64,000 nucleotides of DNA from Leptobrachium leishanense (taxonomy: Eukaryota; Chordata; Amphibia; Anura; Megophryidae), in contig CM019068.1 in the NCBI GenBank assembly GCA_009667805.1, positions 5,935,218 to 5,999,217 on the forward strand. The letters are read 5' to 3'. This document shows positions 32,857 through 43,263 of this stretch, piece by piece. How positions within the stretch are numbered: position 1 is the stretch's first letter; every line of letters starts with the position of its first letter. Both the position numbers and the translations under genes were made by a program. The notes under the pieces were generated by a model. The model was not told the origin of the DNA and did no database searches. It saw nothing but the letters and a program-made list of their open reading frames with translations.

Positions 32857-35800
32857 GTACCCCCCTCTCCATGGGAGGCCACTGGACGACCAACAGGACG
32901 AGCGGCAGGACGACCACCAGGGCGATCGGGGTGTGCGGCATGGAACGCCCTGACCAACCTAGAGGCAGACATGTCGGAAGCTGGAATCCAGGACCGGTCC
33001 TCTGGACCATAACCCACCCAATCGACCAAGTACTGCAGAGTGCCCCTGCACAGCCTAGAATCCAAAACTCTAACCTCATACTCAGATTCACCATCAACCT
33101 GAATAGGTGGAGGAGGAGGAACGACCCGCGTGTACCTGTTACACAACAATGGCTTCAGTAGGGAGGTGTGGAAGACGTTGTGCATGCGAAGATGTTTAGG
33201 AAGGGCAAGAGCATAAGCCACAGGATTAATGCGGCGAATGATCTTATATGGACCTATAAACCGAGGTGCCATTTTCATAGAAGGCACCCGCAACTTCATG
33301 TTCCTAGTGGACAACCAAACTCTATCCCCCACGTTATAGGAGGGAGCTTGTAACCTATGCCTGTCAGCCTTGCATTTCTGGACAGCAACATTGCGCTCCA
33401 TATTATCTCGAATCTGTCTCCAAATCTCTTGCAGTTGAGTGAGATGGTCATCGAGAGCCGGGATGGCCTGTTCAGTAAACTGAAGCGGTAGAGCTGGAGG
33501 GAAAAAACCATAGATGGCAGAAAAAGGAGAGTGGCCAGTAGTCTCGTTAACGGCGTTATTACGTGCATACTCAGCCCAGGGCAACAACTCCGACCAATTG
33601 TCTTGTTGTGGTGTGGTAAAGCAACGTATGTACTGCTCGAGACCCTGATTTGCCCTCTCTGCTGCCCCATTGGTTTGTGGATGATATGCTGAAGAGAAGG
33701 CCAATCGCACCCCCAACTCTGCACAGAAAACCCTCCAGAAACGAGAGATGAACTGGGCTCCTCTGTCAGAGACTATTTCAGACGGAACCCCATGTATTCG
33801 TACAATCTCTCTAGCAAATACAACCGCCACTTCTTTGGCTGTAGGAAGCTTAGAGGAACAAAATGAGCCATTTTGGAGAAGCGGTCTACAACTGTCAGAA
33901 CCACAGTATGACCCTTGGACTTCGACAAGTCCACAATAAAATCCATAGATAGATGAGACCAAGGCCTCTTAGGCATGGGTAAAGGCTGCAATAGACCGAC
34001 AGGCAAGGATTTACTGGTTTTGCTTCTGGCACAGACTTGACAAGCCAAAACAAACAGACGTACGTCCTGTCGCATGGTGGGCCACCAGAACTGTCTGGAG
34101 ATACTGGTAAGAGTCTTAGTAATACCAGGATGACCTGCTGGTTTAGAATCATGAAACATTATGAGTAATTCTTGTCTTTCCTTTTCAGGTACAAACAACA
34201 TATCTGGAGGCTTGTCAGGTGGAGCCCCTACTTGAACTGCCTGGAGGCGTTCCAGGAAAGGCGAGGAGACAGACAAGACTGTGGAAGCCACAATACGTTC
34301 AGGAGGAACTATAGGATTGTGGTCTTGTGTATTAGATTCATACGGGTCATATTGACGAGATAAGGCATCAGCCTTTACATTGCGGTCACCTGGTCTGTAA
34401 GTCAATACAAAATTAAACCGAGACAGTAGCAATGACCACCTGGCCTGTCTCGCGTTCAAACGTTTGGCATCCCCGATGTACGTAAGGTTCTTATGATCCG
34501 TGATTATCAATAAAGGGTCAAGAGTACCTTCCAACAAATGTCTCCACTCTGAGAGGGCAGACACAATAGCAAGCAATTCTCTGTTACCGATATCATAATT
34601 GCGTTCTGCTGGTGATAATTTTCTTGAAAAGAACCCACAAGGATGTAGAGGTTTTCCTGGAGACTCTCTTTGAGACAGGACAGCCCCAATGCCTATCTCG
34701 GAAGCATCAACCTCAAGAACAAACGGAATCCTGGGATCAGGATGCCGTAACACGGGAGCAGAAGTGAAAGCTTGTTTGAGGGCTTCGAATGCTTGTTTGG
34801 ATTGAGAAGACCAGATCTGGTTCTTCAGACCTTTACGTGTCATATTAATGATAGGGGAGGCTACAGCGGAATAATTCTTGATAAATCTCCTATAATAGTT
34901 GGAAAACCCCAGAAACCTCTGTATGGCCTTGAGACCTTGAGGGAGAGGCCATTCTGAGATGGCCGTGAGTTTAGAAGGATCCATCTCAAAACCTTCTGGA
35001 GTGATAATATACCCAACGAATTTCACAGTAGTAATGTCGAATAAACACTTCTCTAGTTTGCAATAAAGACCATTGTCCAGTAAATTAGCTAATACCTGTC
35101 TGACATGTGCATGGTGGGTTTTCAGATCGGGAGAGTAAATCAATATATCGTCTAGGTATACTATAACAAAGGTTTGTAAGAAATCTCTGAGCACATCATT
35201 AATAAAATCCTGGAATACCGCTGGAGCATTACAAAGACCGAAAGGCATGACCAAGTATTCATAATGCCCACTCCTGGTGTTAAATGCTGTTTTCCACTCA
35301 TGCCCCTCTTTTATACGTATCAGGTTGTAAGCTCGTCTTAAATCAAGTTTTGTGTATACTGCTGACCCCCTTAACCTGTCGAACAGTTCTGATATGAGAG
35401 GGATAGGGTACACGTTCTTAATGGTGATCTTGTTAAGCCCCCTATAATCGATACACGGGCGTAAATCTCCCTCTTTTTTAGACACAAAAAAGAACCCAGC
35501 CCCTGCTGGAGAAGAGGAACGTCGGATAAAACCTCTCTCCAAATTCTCCTTTATGTACTCTTCCATAATTTGGTTCTCCTTTATGGAAAGAGGATATACT
35601 TTGCCTCGAGGAGGCATGGTACCAGGATGAATATCAATGGCACAATCATATGGTCTATGTGGAGGCAGTTTCTCTGCCTCTCTTTTATCAAATACAGCCC
35701 TGAGGTCGGCGTTTTGGTCAGGAACCTCTGTAGACAATGGAGGAGCTGTGGGTGTGTTCAGGGCACCGACATGCTGAATGAGTATTAAACAAGTCCCAAA

Positions 35801-36205
35801 ACAAGCAGGACTCCAAGACAGTATCTCTCCCTTAGCCCAATCAATAACAGGATTGTGTTTCACCAACCAAGGGAAACCAAGTACAACAGGATTGGAAGGT
35901 GAATGGATAACTTGAAATATGATTTCTTCTTTATGCAAGAGACCAGTGGTAAGAACCACTGTAACCATATCGTGAGTAATCCTAGGGCAGGATAACGGTC
36001 TGCCGTCTATGGCTTCGACGGCTAAGGGTGTCTCTCTTACAACCAGAGGTAGAGAAATGGAAGAAGCGTAGTTAACATCGATAAAGTTGCCAGCAGCCCC
36101 AGAATCCAAAAAAGCGGTAGTCTGTGTGGTCTTGGTCTCCCAAGCCAAGGATACTGGTAACATAAGATTAGTGTCTTTGACAGGAGACATGCACGTCACA
36201 CCCAA
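32790..36205 (-). pseudogene. Chromovirus pol: protease, RT, RNase H, integrase, chromodomain
   Basis: Frame 33,773-36,205 (810 codons) holds, in order, protease (FLDSGAAGNFID), reverse transcriptase (RRSSSPAGAGFFFV, FGLCNAPAVFQ, VYLDDILIYS), RNase H (LEVDASEIGIGAVLSQ, ITDHKNLTYI, ADALSRQ) and the integrase zinc domain (HPGITKTLTSISRQFWW, CQVCARSK) with the first catalytic aspartate. A one-base shift near 33,850 moves to frame 32,790-33,962. That frame holds IVSDRGAQFIS and the SSAYHPQTNGAAERAN block with the catalytic glutamate, then a chromodomain (YEVRVLDSR, YLVDWVGYGPEDRSWIP) at about 32,940-33,080. The chromodomain would direct integration to marked chromatin. Confidence 0.9.
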
Positions 36206-36225
36206 GGCCTGTCTCCTCAGCTGCC

Positions 36226-37131
36226 TTAGGTGCGGTAGTTTTCCGGCTTATCATGCATCTTAGGACGATTAGGACATTGAAATCGTACATGTCCCCCCAA
36301 ACCACAATACAGGCACAATCCCTCACGAAAACACCTTGTTCTCTCTTCCTCTGTAAGCCTAGTACGGCCTAGTTGCATAGGCTCAGAGGGAGGAGATAAC
36401 TCTCTTGATGGTGCCTGAAAGACAGGGGCCAACCTCGGTAACGGTCTCTTGGGTTTCTCTCTTGGAGTCCTTCTGTCCCTTATCAGATTATCCAGATCTA
36501 TACAATAATCAATGAGTTCACACAATACCTCAGGTAGTTTACGTGGAGCCAATTCATGCATCAATGACTCTGATAACCCCTCCATAAAAGCCAGAACCAG
36601 TGTCTCATTTGTCCAGTTCACATCAGAGATCAAGATTTTAAATTCTATGGCATAATCAGAAACAGTCCTGTTCCCTTGACGTATGCGGAACAAGGATTTG
36701 CCAGCTACCGTGGCCTTTCTGGTAGGATTAAATGTATGTTGTAACTCGGCTATGAATTCTTTATAATCCCGTATGATAGGCTTCTCTGCCTCCCATAACG
36801 GAGTCGCCCATGTCAATGCTCTGCCAGACAGGTGATTAATAATGAACCCCACTTTGGCAATGTCAGAGAAAAACATCTGTGGATTTAATTTAAAATGAAT
36901 ATCCACATGGACCAAAAATCCCCGGCACTCTGAGGGACTACCGTCAAACCTCATAGGAGCGGTCATGTGTACCTGGGATGTCTGAACGACAGGGGACACA
37001 GGTATATCAAGCGGGGGTGCAACCCCAGCTGGTTCCAGGTGAGCCGTACGAGTCAGGATAGTTTGTAAGGCAATAGCAAACTGATCCATCCTATGATCCT
37101 GCTCATCCTGTCTGGATACAAAGTTAGCCAA
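36226..37131 (-). CDS. Chromovirus gag
   Basis: This intact - strand frame of 301 codons encodes the capsid-nucleocapsid precursor. The central part has the gypsy retrotransposon gag pattern (FLVHVDIHFKLNPQMF, AKVGFIINHLSGRALTWA, LQHTFNPTRKATVAGKSLFR, IRQGNRTVSDYAIEF). The C-terminus has one CCHC knuckle (CLYCGLGGHVRFQC). Pol begins about 20 bp after the gag stop in another frame, so pol expression would need frameshifting or reinitiation. The start may lie upstream: an ATG with a short in-frame MDPAD followed by a stop occurs near 37,158. Confidence 0.85.
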   Translation of the reverse strand: MANFVSRQDEQDHRMDQFAIALQTILTRTAHLEPAGVAPPLDIPVSPVVQTSQVHMTAPMRFDGSPSECRGFLVHVDIHFKLNPQMFFSDIAKVGFIINHLSGRALTWATPLWEAEKPIIRDYKEFIAELQHTFNPTRKATVAGKSLFRIRQGNRTVSDYAIEFKILISDVNWTNETLVLAFMEGLSESLMHELAPRKLPEVLCELIDYCIDLDNLIRDRRTPREKPKRPLPRLAPVFQAPSRELSPPSEPMQLGRTRLTEEERTRCFREGLCLYCGLGGHVRFQCPNRPKMHDKPENYRT

Positions 37132-37174
37132 GTGCTGTGTTTAGTCTGCGGGATCCATAATGGCCAGATCGTAA

Positions 37175-37720
37175 TGTCACGGTTCCCAGATCCCACCACG
37201 CAGTACTTAACGCCCCACACTCCACAGAACCCAGAAGCTACCAACAGAGTAGCCGTGAAAGATCTAACTGTCTGGTCCTTAGAATTGGCCAGGTAAACTA
37301 GCTAGACAGATAGGGTTAACAACACGGGGAGTAGTCAGCCGAGTCAGAATCAGGAATACAGAGTTCAGAATGGTCAAATGGAATAGCCGGGTCGATATCA
37401 GAGCAGTAGCGTAGTATAAGAAAATGGTCTAGGGCAACAGAAGGCAGAATAGTCAGAAACAAGCAGAGGTCACTAACGGGTTAATTCAATATAGCAGTCA
37501 GGTACAAGGTGCTCAGGTATGGATAACCACGATCTGGCAACTGCTGAGAATACACTGAGGGATTTTAAAGACCTTCACCAGGCCACGCCCCCCACTCAAG
37601 CCGCGCCTCTTGCAACCACCTCCCTGCCTGTCTCCATTTAAACCGGGCTTTGGTCAGCGAGCAGCATCAGACATGCTGCCCTCAAGCACACAGGTAGGGC
37701 TGGAAGCTCCCAACGTTACA
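37175..37720 (-). repeat. Chromovirus 5' LTR
   Basis: It starts TGTCACGGTTCC and ends CAACGTTACA. It contains a 15-bp segment around GGTACAAGGTGCTC that the other LTR lacks. On the - strand the primer-binding region just inside (37,155-37,174) reads TTACGATCTGGCCATTATGG. I do not assign a tRNA. Confidence 0.85.
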
Positions 37721-38892
37721 TGAGGTCATTTTTACCGCTTTCGCTCATCATGTTTAACCGCGTTTTGTAGCCATATTTTGATATATGACCCAGACATATT
37801 ATATATCGTTCTTTCCGGCAGACTTGGCAGAATCATAATATGTCATTATTATATGTATACGTTATGTCATGTCTGTATGTTAGAACAAAAAATGCAATAA
37901 AATTAGAAATGGGGTCTCGTTACATTTTTTTTGGGAAAATTTTGCTTTTTTTAACAAACGCACCGTATACAAAAATCGTTAGTGCAGCATTATTGTTCAC
38001 ATTATAATTGAAATGGGAACAATATTGCTGCATTAACAAAACAAAAACAAACAAAAAACTTGTTTATTTTTTTTTTGAATTTTTGTTTTTTTTAAATATT
38101 TTAATTTTTTTATTTTTATTTTTTATTTTTTTTTAAAAACATTTTTCATGCTCATGTTTAGTATCCTTGGAAAGGCCATGCTCTGGCCGATCCAACGATA
38201 TCAAACATTAGCCCCTAGCTGCCACGGATCGGGAGATAGGGAGTTCATTGGAACCCCCTATCTCCACCATTGGTGGCAGCTAGGGGTTAACTCCAGGACT
38301 GGCGTCATCATGCTATGCATGATGATGCCAGTCCTCAGGGGGAGTTCCTGGAGGCTTGGCCGACATCCAAGATGACGGCCAGCTCCAGGAGAGGATCACG
38401 ATCCGGCGCTTTTCAGCGCTGATTTGTGATCCGGCTCCCCAGGGGTTAATCACAGCCACCGTTTGGAAGGGCAGGCTGTGCCCTTCCAAACGGTGCCTGG
38501 ATTAACCCTCTGCCCCCGGCGATCGGGAGGGAGAGAGGTCCGAAGGACCTCCCCCCTCCCTTTCAGGCGCTTCCTCAGCACATGTGGGGGGGGGGTGGGG
38601 CGCCTGAATTAGATGTAATCGCGCCGCCGCAATGACATCTAATTGCTCCGCCGGGATCCCGGAGTGCTGGGCTGACATCCAAGATGTCAGCCCGCACCGG
38701 GGGGCGCAGCAATCCGCCGGAATCCGGTGGATTGCTGCCTCCTGTGCATGGACGCACTCAGCGCGTCCATAGCACAGGAGAACCACTTGGCTGGACGCGC
38801 TGAGCGCGTCCATAGCAGCCAAGTGATTAACTGGTGTTTGAAAAAAACTCAAAAGCAATGTTATTTTTCACCTCGGGATTAAACATTCACAC

Positions 38893-39620
38893 GTAGCGTA
38901 GCACGATGACGCCAGTCCTAGAGTTAACCCCTAACTGCCACCAACGGTGGAGATAGGGAGTTCCAATGAACTCCCTATCTCCCGATCCGTGGCAGTTAGG
39001 GGTTAATGTTTGGTATGGTTGGATCGGCCAGAGCATGGCCGTTCCAACGATACCGAACATGAAAGTGAAAAAGTTTGTCAAAAAAAAAAAAAAATGAAAA
39101 ATAAAAATAAACAAAAAATTAAAAAAAATAAAATAAACACTTTTTTTTTCTTTTTTTTGGTTTGTTAATGCAGCAATATTGTTCCCATTTCAATTATAAT
39201 GTGAACAATGATGCTGCACTAACGATTTTTGTAAGCGGTGCGTTTGTTAAAAATAGTGTAATTTTCCCCAAAAAAAAATGTAATGAGACCCCATCTCTAA
39301 TTTTTTTAACAAGCGCACCCCATACAAAATATAACCGCAAATGCTCGCATGTTAAAATGTGAAAAAAAACACTTTACACATTGTAAATTATTGAAAATAC
39401 ATATTTTATTGCATTTTTTGTTATAATATACAGACATGACATAACGTATACATATAATAATGACATATTATGAATCTACCGAGTCTGACGGAAAGAACGA
39501 TATATAATATGTCTGGGTCATATACTAAAATAAGCCTTCAAAACACGTTTAAACATGATGAGCAAAACCGATAAAAATGACCTCAGCACAGGGGCGGGAA
39601 AAGCCTCAGCAGCGAAAGGG
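38893..39620. mobile_element. Truncated piggyBac-like hairpin MITE, right part
   Basis: It matches 5,762-6,481 of copy 1, including the hairpin with TAACTGCCACC and GGTGGCAGTTA arms and the A/T-rich tail, and ends CAGCGAAAGGG followed by TTAA (39,621-39,624). The left half and the preceding hAT MITE sequence are deleted, with a junction after AAACATTCAC. Confidence 0.7.
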
Positions 39621-39856
39621 TTAAAAACTTTTTTTTTTTACTTTTTGTCCTTGTTTCCTGTCTCCCAGGGCACTACCCGGACCCCCATACACCTTTTATG
39701 GAAAATATGTAGCATATATGCCCTCTTGGAGGGCACTCTTAAAAAACAAATTTTCTGCCCCATTGACTTGCATGGGGGTTCGAGTTCGGACCCGAACAAA
39801 TGGGAAGTTCGGGTTCGGGCCCGAACCGAACTCGGGGGGTGTTCGGCTCATCCCTA

Positions 39857-39931
39857 TTTACAATAAACACCTAGCGGGATGGTATTATACAGTAAAACCC
39901 ACCCGTGGGATTTATATAGCGAGGAAACACT
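39857..39931. repeat. Degenerate 60-bp satellite unit
   Basis: GGTATTATACAGTAAAACCCACCCGTGGGATTTATA (read in parts) matches the satellite consensus. It starts with the hAT TSD TTTACAAT. Confidence 0.65.
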
Positions 39932-41458
39932 TGAGGCTTTATTACAATCCACGTGCTAAAACGGGGACGCTAGGGAGAAAAAACTGTGGCCACAGTTTTC
40001 TCCCTAGCGCCCCTGTTTTAGCATGGGATTACAATGCAGGCGCTTAAAAAGCTGCCTGCATTGTTACTGGGCACTAAGCCCCGGGATGTGCATGGCAGTG
40101 CTAAGCGCAGCTGCGAGCATCCACTCGATGGAGTCCATGGGACATCCCTCTGCATGGACATCCAGCCCTGCAATGTCCACTCACAAACCATTTGGCTATC
40201 TGAGGTCGCCATGTTGACTTCCGGGGGGGGGGGAGCCAGGCTACAGGAAATGCAACTTCCAAATAAGGGGGCACCATATGGTCCAGGCCTTTGTGAATAA
40301 CAACTGGAAAGATATGGGGCAGGGAAATTAATCCAACAGGACAGGATTTGTACATAGACACACTGAAGTATATATATATTTATATATTAGGGGGCTTCCA
40401 AGTTCCATTAAGAAACTTTCCGTCACAATAACTGCCTGCACGATCAAGGAATAAAAATGAGCTAAATTAAACACTAAAACACTGCACATAAACACAGCGA
40501 GCAACAAATCAACCGTGTGTAAATACGAGCGGACAGACATGGCTTACGCGTTTAAAATGCAGGTTTATTGTAAAATATGGTTTTATTATAAAATGCAGTG
40601 TATAATATAAAAGGCAGTTGTTACAGGCGGCACATTGCGAGTTGCGAGTTTACTGTAAATAGGGGATTTTTAGTTTTGTACGATCGGCAAAGTCTTCGGG
40701 TCACAGATTGACCTAGAGCCAAGCTTTGGGTCTGTTAGAGTAACTTGTGTCAAGCTGGGGCTTTCCATGGTTGAATAATTTTGAGCCCATAGTCATGTGT
40801 GGCCCCGTCCTGGGCCAAGTCTGAGCAGCCGCCAACTTTGCCTAATTATTGGGCCGTCTCTGCACACATAATTCAGTGTTGAGCTATATGTAAGCCCCGG
40901 GATGTGCGTGGCAGCGCTAAGCGCAGCTGCGAGCATCCACTCGATGGAGTCCATAGGACTCCATTGAAGCAGACTGTGTTGGTCATATGACCTGCTGGAT
41001 CTCGCCTCACGAGATCCGGCAGGTCGGCGTAGTGATCTGCTGGGAGAGACTGGGGGACTTTTTCCCCCCAGTCTCTCCCTGCTCCCGTCGTACGGAGGTG
41101 AGTATCTGGGTTTTTCAGGGGGGAGGGGGGTTACTGCTGGTACTAACAGATTCTGCAGAAGCGGAATCCGTTAGCACCAAGTCCAGGTTCTGGTTATCTT
41201 TTTTCTAACCGCAGCCAGACATTAATCAGCGTTAGGACTTTGTAATCCATCGCTGATTAACACTTTGCGCTCCCCATGTTAAACATAGAGATTAGAGAGC
41301 GCAAAGTACAGTAACCTTGCGCTGAACAGCACTAGGTACCAAGGCCTAATGGGTTTCTTGACCCATTAGCGTTTGGATTGTAATATGGCTACCAGGGCTA
41401 ACGTTAACGCTTACTTAGGTGAACACTAACGTTAGCACCAAGAGTGTAATGTATCCCA
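39932..41458. mobile_element. MITE with GGCTTTATTACAATCC ends, enlarged by a 740-bp insertion
   Basis: The left end GAGGCTTTATTACAATCC then GTGCTAA, and the right end TTAGCACCAAGAGTGTAATG then TATCCC, are imperfect inverted repeats. A perfect hairpin (AGGGAGAAAA/TTTTCTCCCT) lies at 39,972-40,010, and satellite remnants flank the element. It holds the 740-bp segment 40,153-40,892, bordered by about 65-bp direct repeats (40,076-40,140 and 40,890-40,956). Confidence 0.5.
40153..40892. repeat. 740-bp duplicated segment, copy 1
   Basis: It is about 98% similar, by eye, to 43,264-43,999 in the same orientation. It starts CATGGACATCCAGCCCTGC and ends GAGCTATATGTA, with a poly(G) tract near 40,222. 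It has no recognisable gene, and its open frames have no domain. Confidence 0.85.
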
Positions 41459-41460
41459 TG

Positions 41461-41530
41461 GTGGGGTAATACTGTACAGTAAGTCTGATCAGCAGGATTT
41501 AAATTTACAGCAAATACAAACCTTAGTGAC
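41461..41530. repeat. Degenerate 60-bp satellite unit, rightmost remnant
   Basis: TGGGGTAATACTGTACAGTAA, GATCAGCAGGATTTAAATTTACAG (read in parts) fits the satellite. It marks the right limit of the array. Confidence 0.6.
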
Positions 41531-42640
41531 ACAAACCAAAAGAAATCTCACAGGTGAAGCTCGTCCCTGTGAGATTAGCTTTTCGATTCAAAGGCCGGCG
41601 GCGTGTTGTCCTTTCATTGATTGGTGTTTTGGTCAAATTGATGAAAGTTCAATATTGAATGCTGAGGTGTGATATTTATAATTATTCCACAGACCCTGGT
41701 TTCTGTGAAGGTGGGAAAACTGAAATCATGCTGCACGGCGCGTGTTACCTGCAATCATTCATACATTTCCTGATTCTTTTAGATTGAGATGTTGGTCTCT
41801 TACGTGATCGCTCACAGGATCCAGGGACACCAGACACAACTCACTAATTAAATGTAAATAAAAAATGAACTACTGATTGGATCCGTCAAACACTGACGTT
41901 CCTGGTTCCTGGAGCAATCAGGAAATATCCTGCATGAATAATATTCAAAACAAACAAAATGACAATCAAAGTTACAATCCAAGTGACAAACAAATATTGA
42001 GATTCACATCTGCAAACAATCAGCAGCCGGAAAAGTTTCTGCTTCATCTAATACAGAACGTGGCGTTAAGGATACATATTATTATTATTGTGTCGCTTCC
42101 TCAACGTCCAAGACTCCTCTGGAGCAAAATAATAAGGACCAGGGGGTCTGTTTTATTTTTCAACCCATCTATTCTGATGAATAGATCCTTATTATCTCTT
42201 ATTATCCCTTATTAACAAAACAATCATCTCTACGGTTTCCAGTAGACGCCTGATTGAATGATATTCTTTCTTGAACGTGTCATGGCGATAGCTGAGAGGT
42301 CAATCATTTATATTGCACTTTTCATCTGGAAGTGACACATTTTTTATACAGGGCAAAACAACAGTTACATTATGAGCCCTTCTTTCATACCAGCAGCTAA
42401 GGTCGCCTTTGTTTTATTGCAGCCACATTGAACTCCTTGCATTGACCTGTCTGATCTCATATCAATGCGCTGATGCTACGCAGGAGATTCATCTTAATAT
42501 CCTGCACAGAGTGACTAATGAACGAGTCCAAGTCGCACATATGTAGGTCACAGGGCTGATATCAGGCGCTAGCACTCATTTCCATCGGTTCCAGTGAAGG
42601 CTGGTATACTTTAAAATAAGTCCTCGGTGGGAAAGCAGAA
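41531..42640. other. Unassigned, possibly single-copy sequence
   Basis: I see no transposon ends, tandem repeats or recognisable protein. The longest frame (41,877-42,215) has no domain. It could be original genomic DNA between insertions. Confidence 0.35.
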
Positions 42641-42990
42641 GAGAGAAGGAAAAAAAAAATGGAAAAAATTCTGTGTAGACTGTATGTCCAAAGTAGAGTA
42701 ACTACAAAAAGGGGAAATTATACTCACATTTTCTAGTGCCAATTTCAAAAAACGGCACCAAACAACAGGCAAACGGTGAATTTAGCATGGGACACCGCTT
42801 CCCTTTCTTGAGACCCAGGTATCAGGAATCCAAATGAAAGTGGATGTCTTTCCCAGGATAGTATAGATTTATTCACCGAGAAACACCCAAGATGATAAAT
42901 TCTAAATACAGTTTATTAAAACAAATAGTAAAATACACCTCAAATGCGTTTCGCTGGACGCAGCTTCATCAGTGGGTGTCAAGTCGCACA
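42641..42990. mobile_element. Penelope-like terminal fragment
   Basis: A non-coding stretch with TATAGATTTATTCACCGAG, AGTTTATTAAAACAAATAG and then a hammerhead-like core on the - strand (42,949-42,972). Layout and motif resemble 25,860-26,604. The limits are uncertain. Confidence 0.45.
42949..42972 (-). ncRNA. Hammerhead-ribozyme-like core motif
   Basis: The - strand reads CTGATGA, A, GCTG-CGTC-CAGC, GAAA, CGCAT. CTGATGA and GAAA are the exact invariant core, and stem II closes with four pairs. Upstream GTGCG can pair with CGCAT as stem III. The base that should be U at the cleavage site is A (GCGAC), and one A is extra after the core, so this copy is probably inactive. Confidence 0.45.
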
Positions 42991-43263
42991 TATTACTCCA
43001 ACTGCCACGATGTAATACCTGCTCCTAACAGCTGCTGCTCAGAGAAACTGCCAGATAATGCCAACAATTTCAAACATCGTAAAAGGGACACTGTGTTGAA
43101 AACCAGAGATCCTTTTTTTGCCCTTGAATCATTGTGCAGATCTCGCTGGCTTTCTCTGCCCAATTATTTTTTCTATTTTTTGGTGTTTTTTCTCATTTTT
43201 GTCCCTCGCCACGCTGAACTCCCTCACTCAGCCAAGAAAAGCCTTTTTCAACATCTCACCCCC
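42991..43263. other. Unassigned sequence
   Basis: No repeat or gene is recognised between the Penelope-like fragment and the second 740-bp copy. Confidence 0.3.

Larger units (their letters stand above)
32329..37720 (-). mobile_element. Ty3/gypsy chromovirus, nearly complete
   Basis: LTRs of 528 and 546 bp (TGTTACGG or TGTCACGG to CAACGTTACA) surround gag and pol on the - strand. An exact 5-bp TSD, TGAGG, flanks it (32,324-32,328 and 37,721-37,725), inside the piggyBac-like MITE. Pol ends in a chromodomain, which places it with the chromoviruses. Gag is open and pol has one evident frame break, so this is one of the younger elements in the window. The LTRs differ mainly by one indel of about 15 bp. 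Confidence 0.9.
32289..38826. mobile_element. piggyBac-like hairpin MITE, copy 2, split by a gypsy element
   Basis: TTAA borders lie at 32,285-32,288 and 38,827-38,830. The ends are CCCTTTCGCTGCTGAGG and the complement of CCACTTGGCTGCTATGG-like sequence. Sister copy 1 at about 3,999-4,022 shows the empty site: the flanks ATATGCTGCA and CTGGTGTTTGAAAAA are joined by a single TTTAA. The hairpin-rich half is at 38,150-38,826, for example the 38,755-38,775 and 38,793-38,815 stems. Without the gypsy element it is about 1.1 kb long. Confidence 0.75.
31860..39856. mobile_element. hAT-type nonautonomous transposon, TAGGGATGAGC family, copy 3
   Basis: The ends TAGGGATGAGCTGTTCGGG and GTTCGGCTCATCCCTA are flanked by an exact 8-bp repeat, TTTACAAT (31,852-31,859 and 39,857-39,864), itself part of the 60-bp satellite. 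It was enlarged to 8 kb by a piggyBac-like MITE (32,289-38,826), which in turn took a gypsy element. Relative to copy 1, it lost the zigzag region and the left part of the second piggyBac-like MITE (junction near 38,893). Confidence 0.85.
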
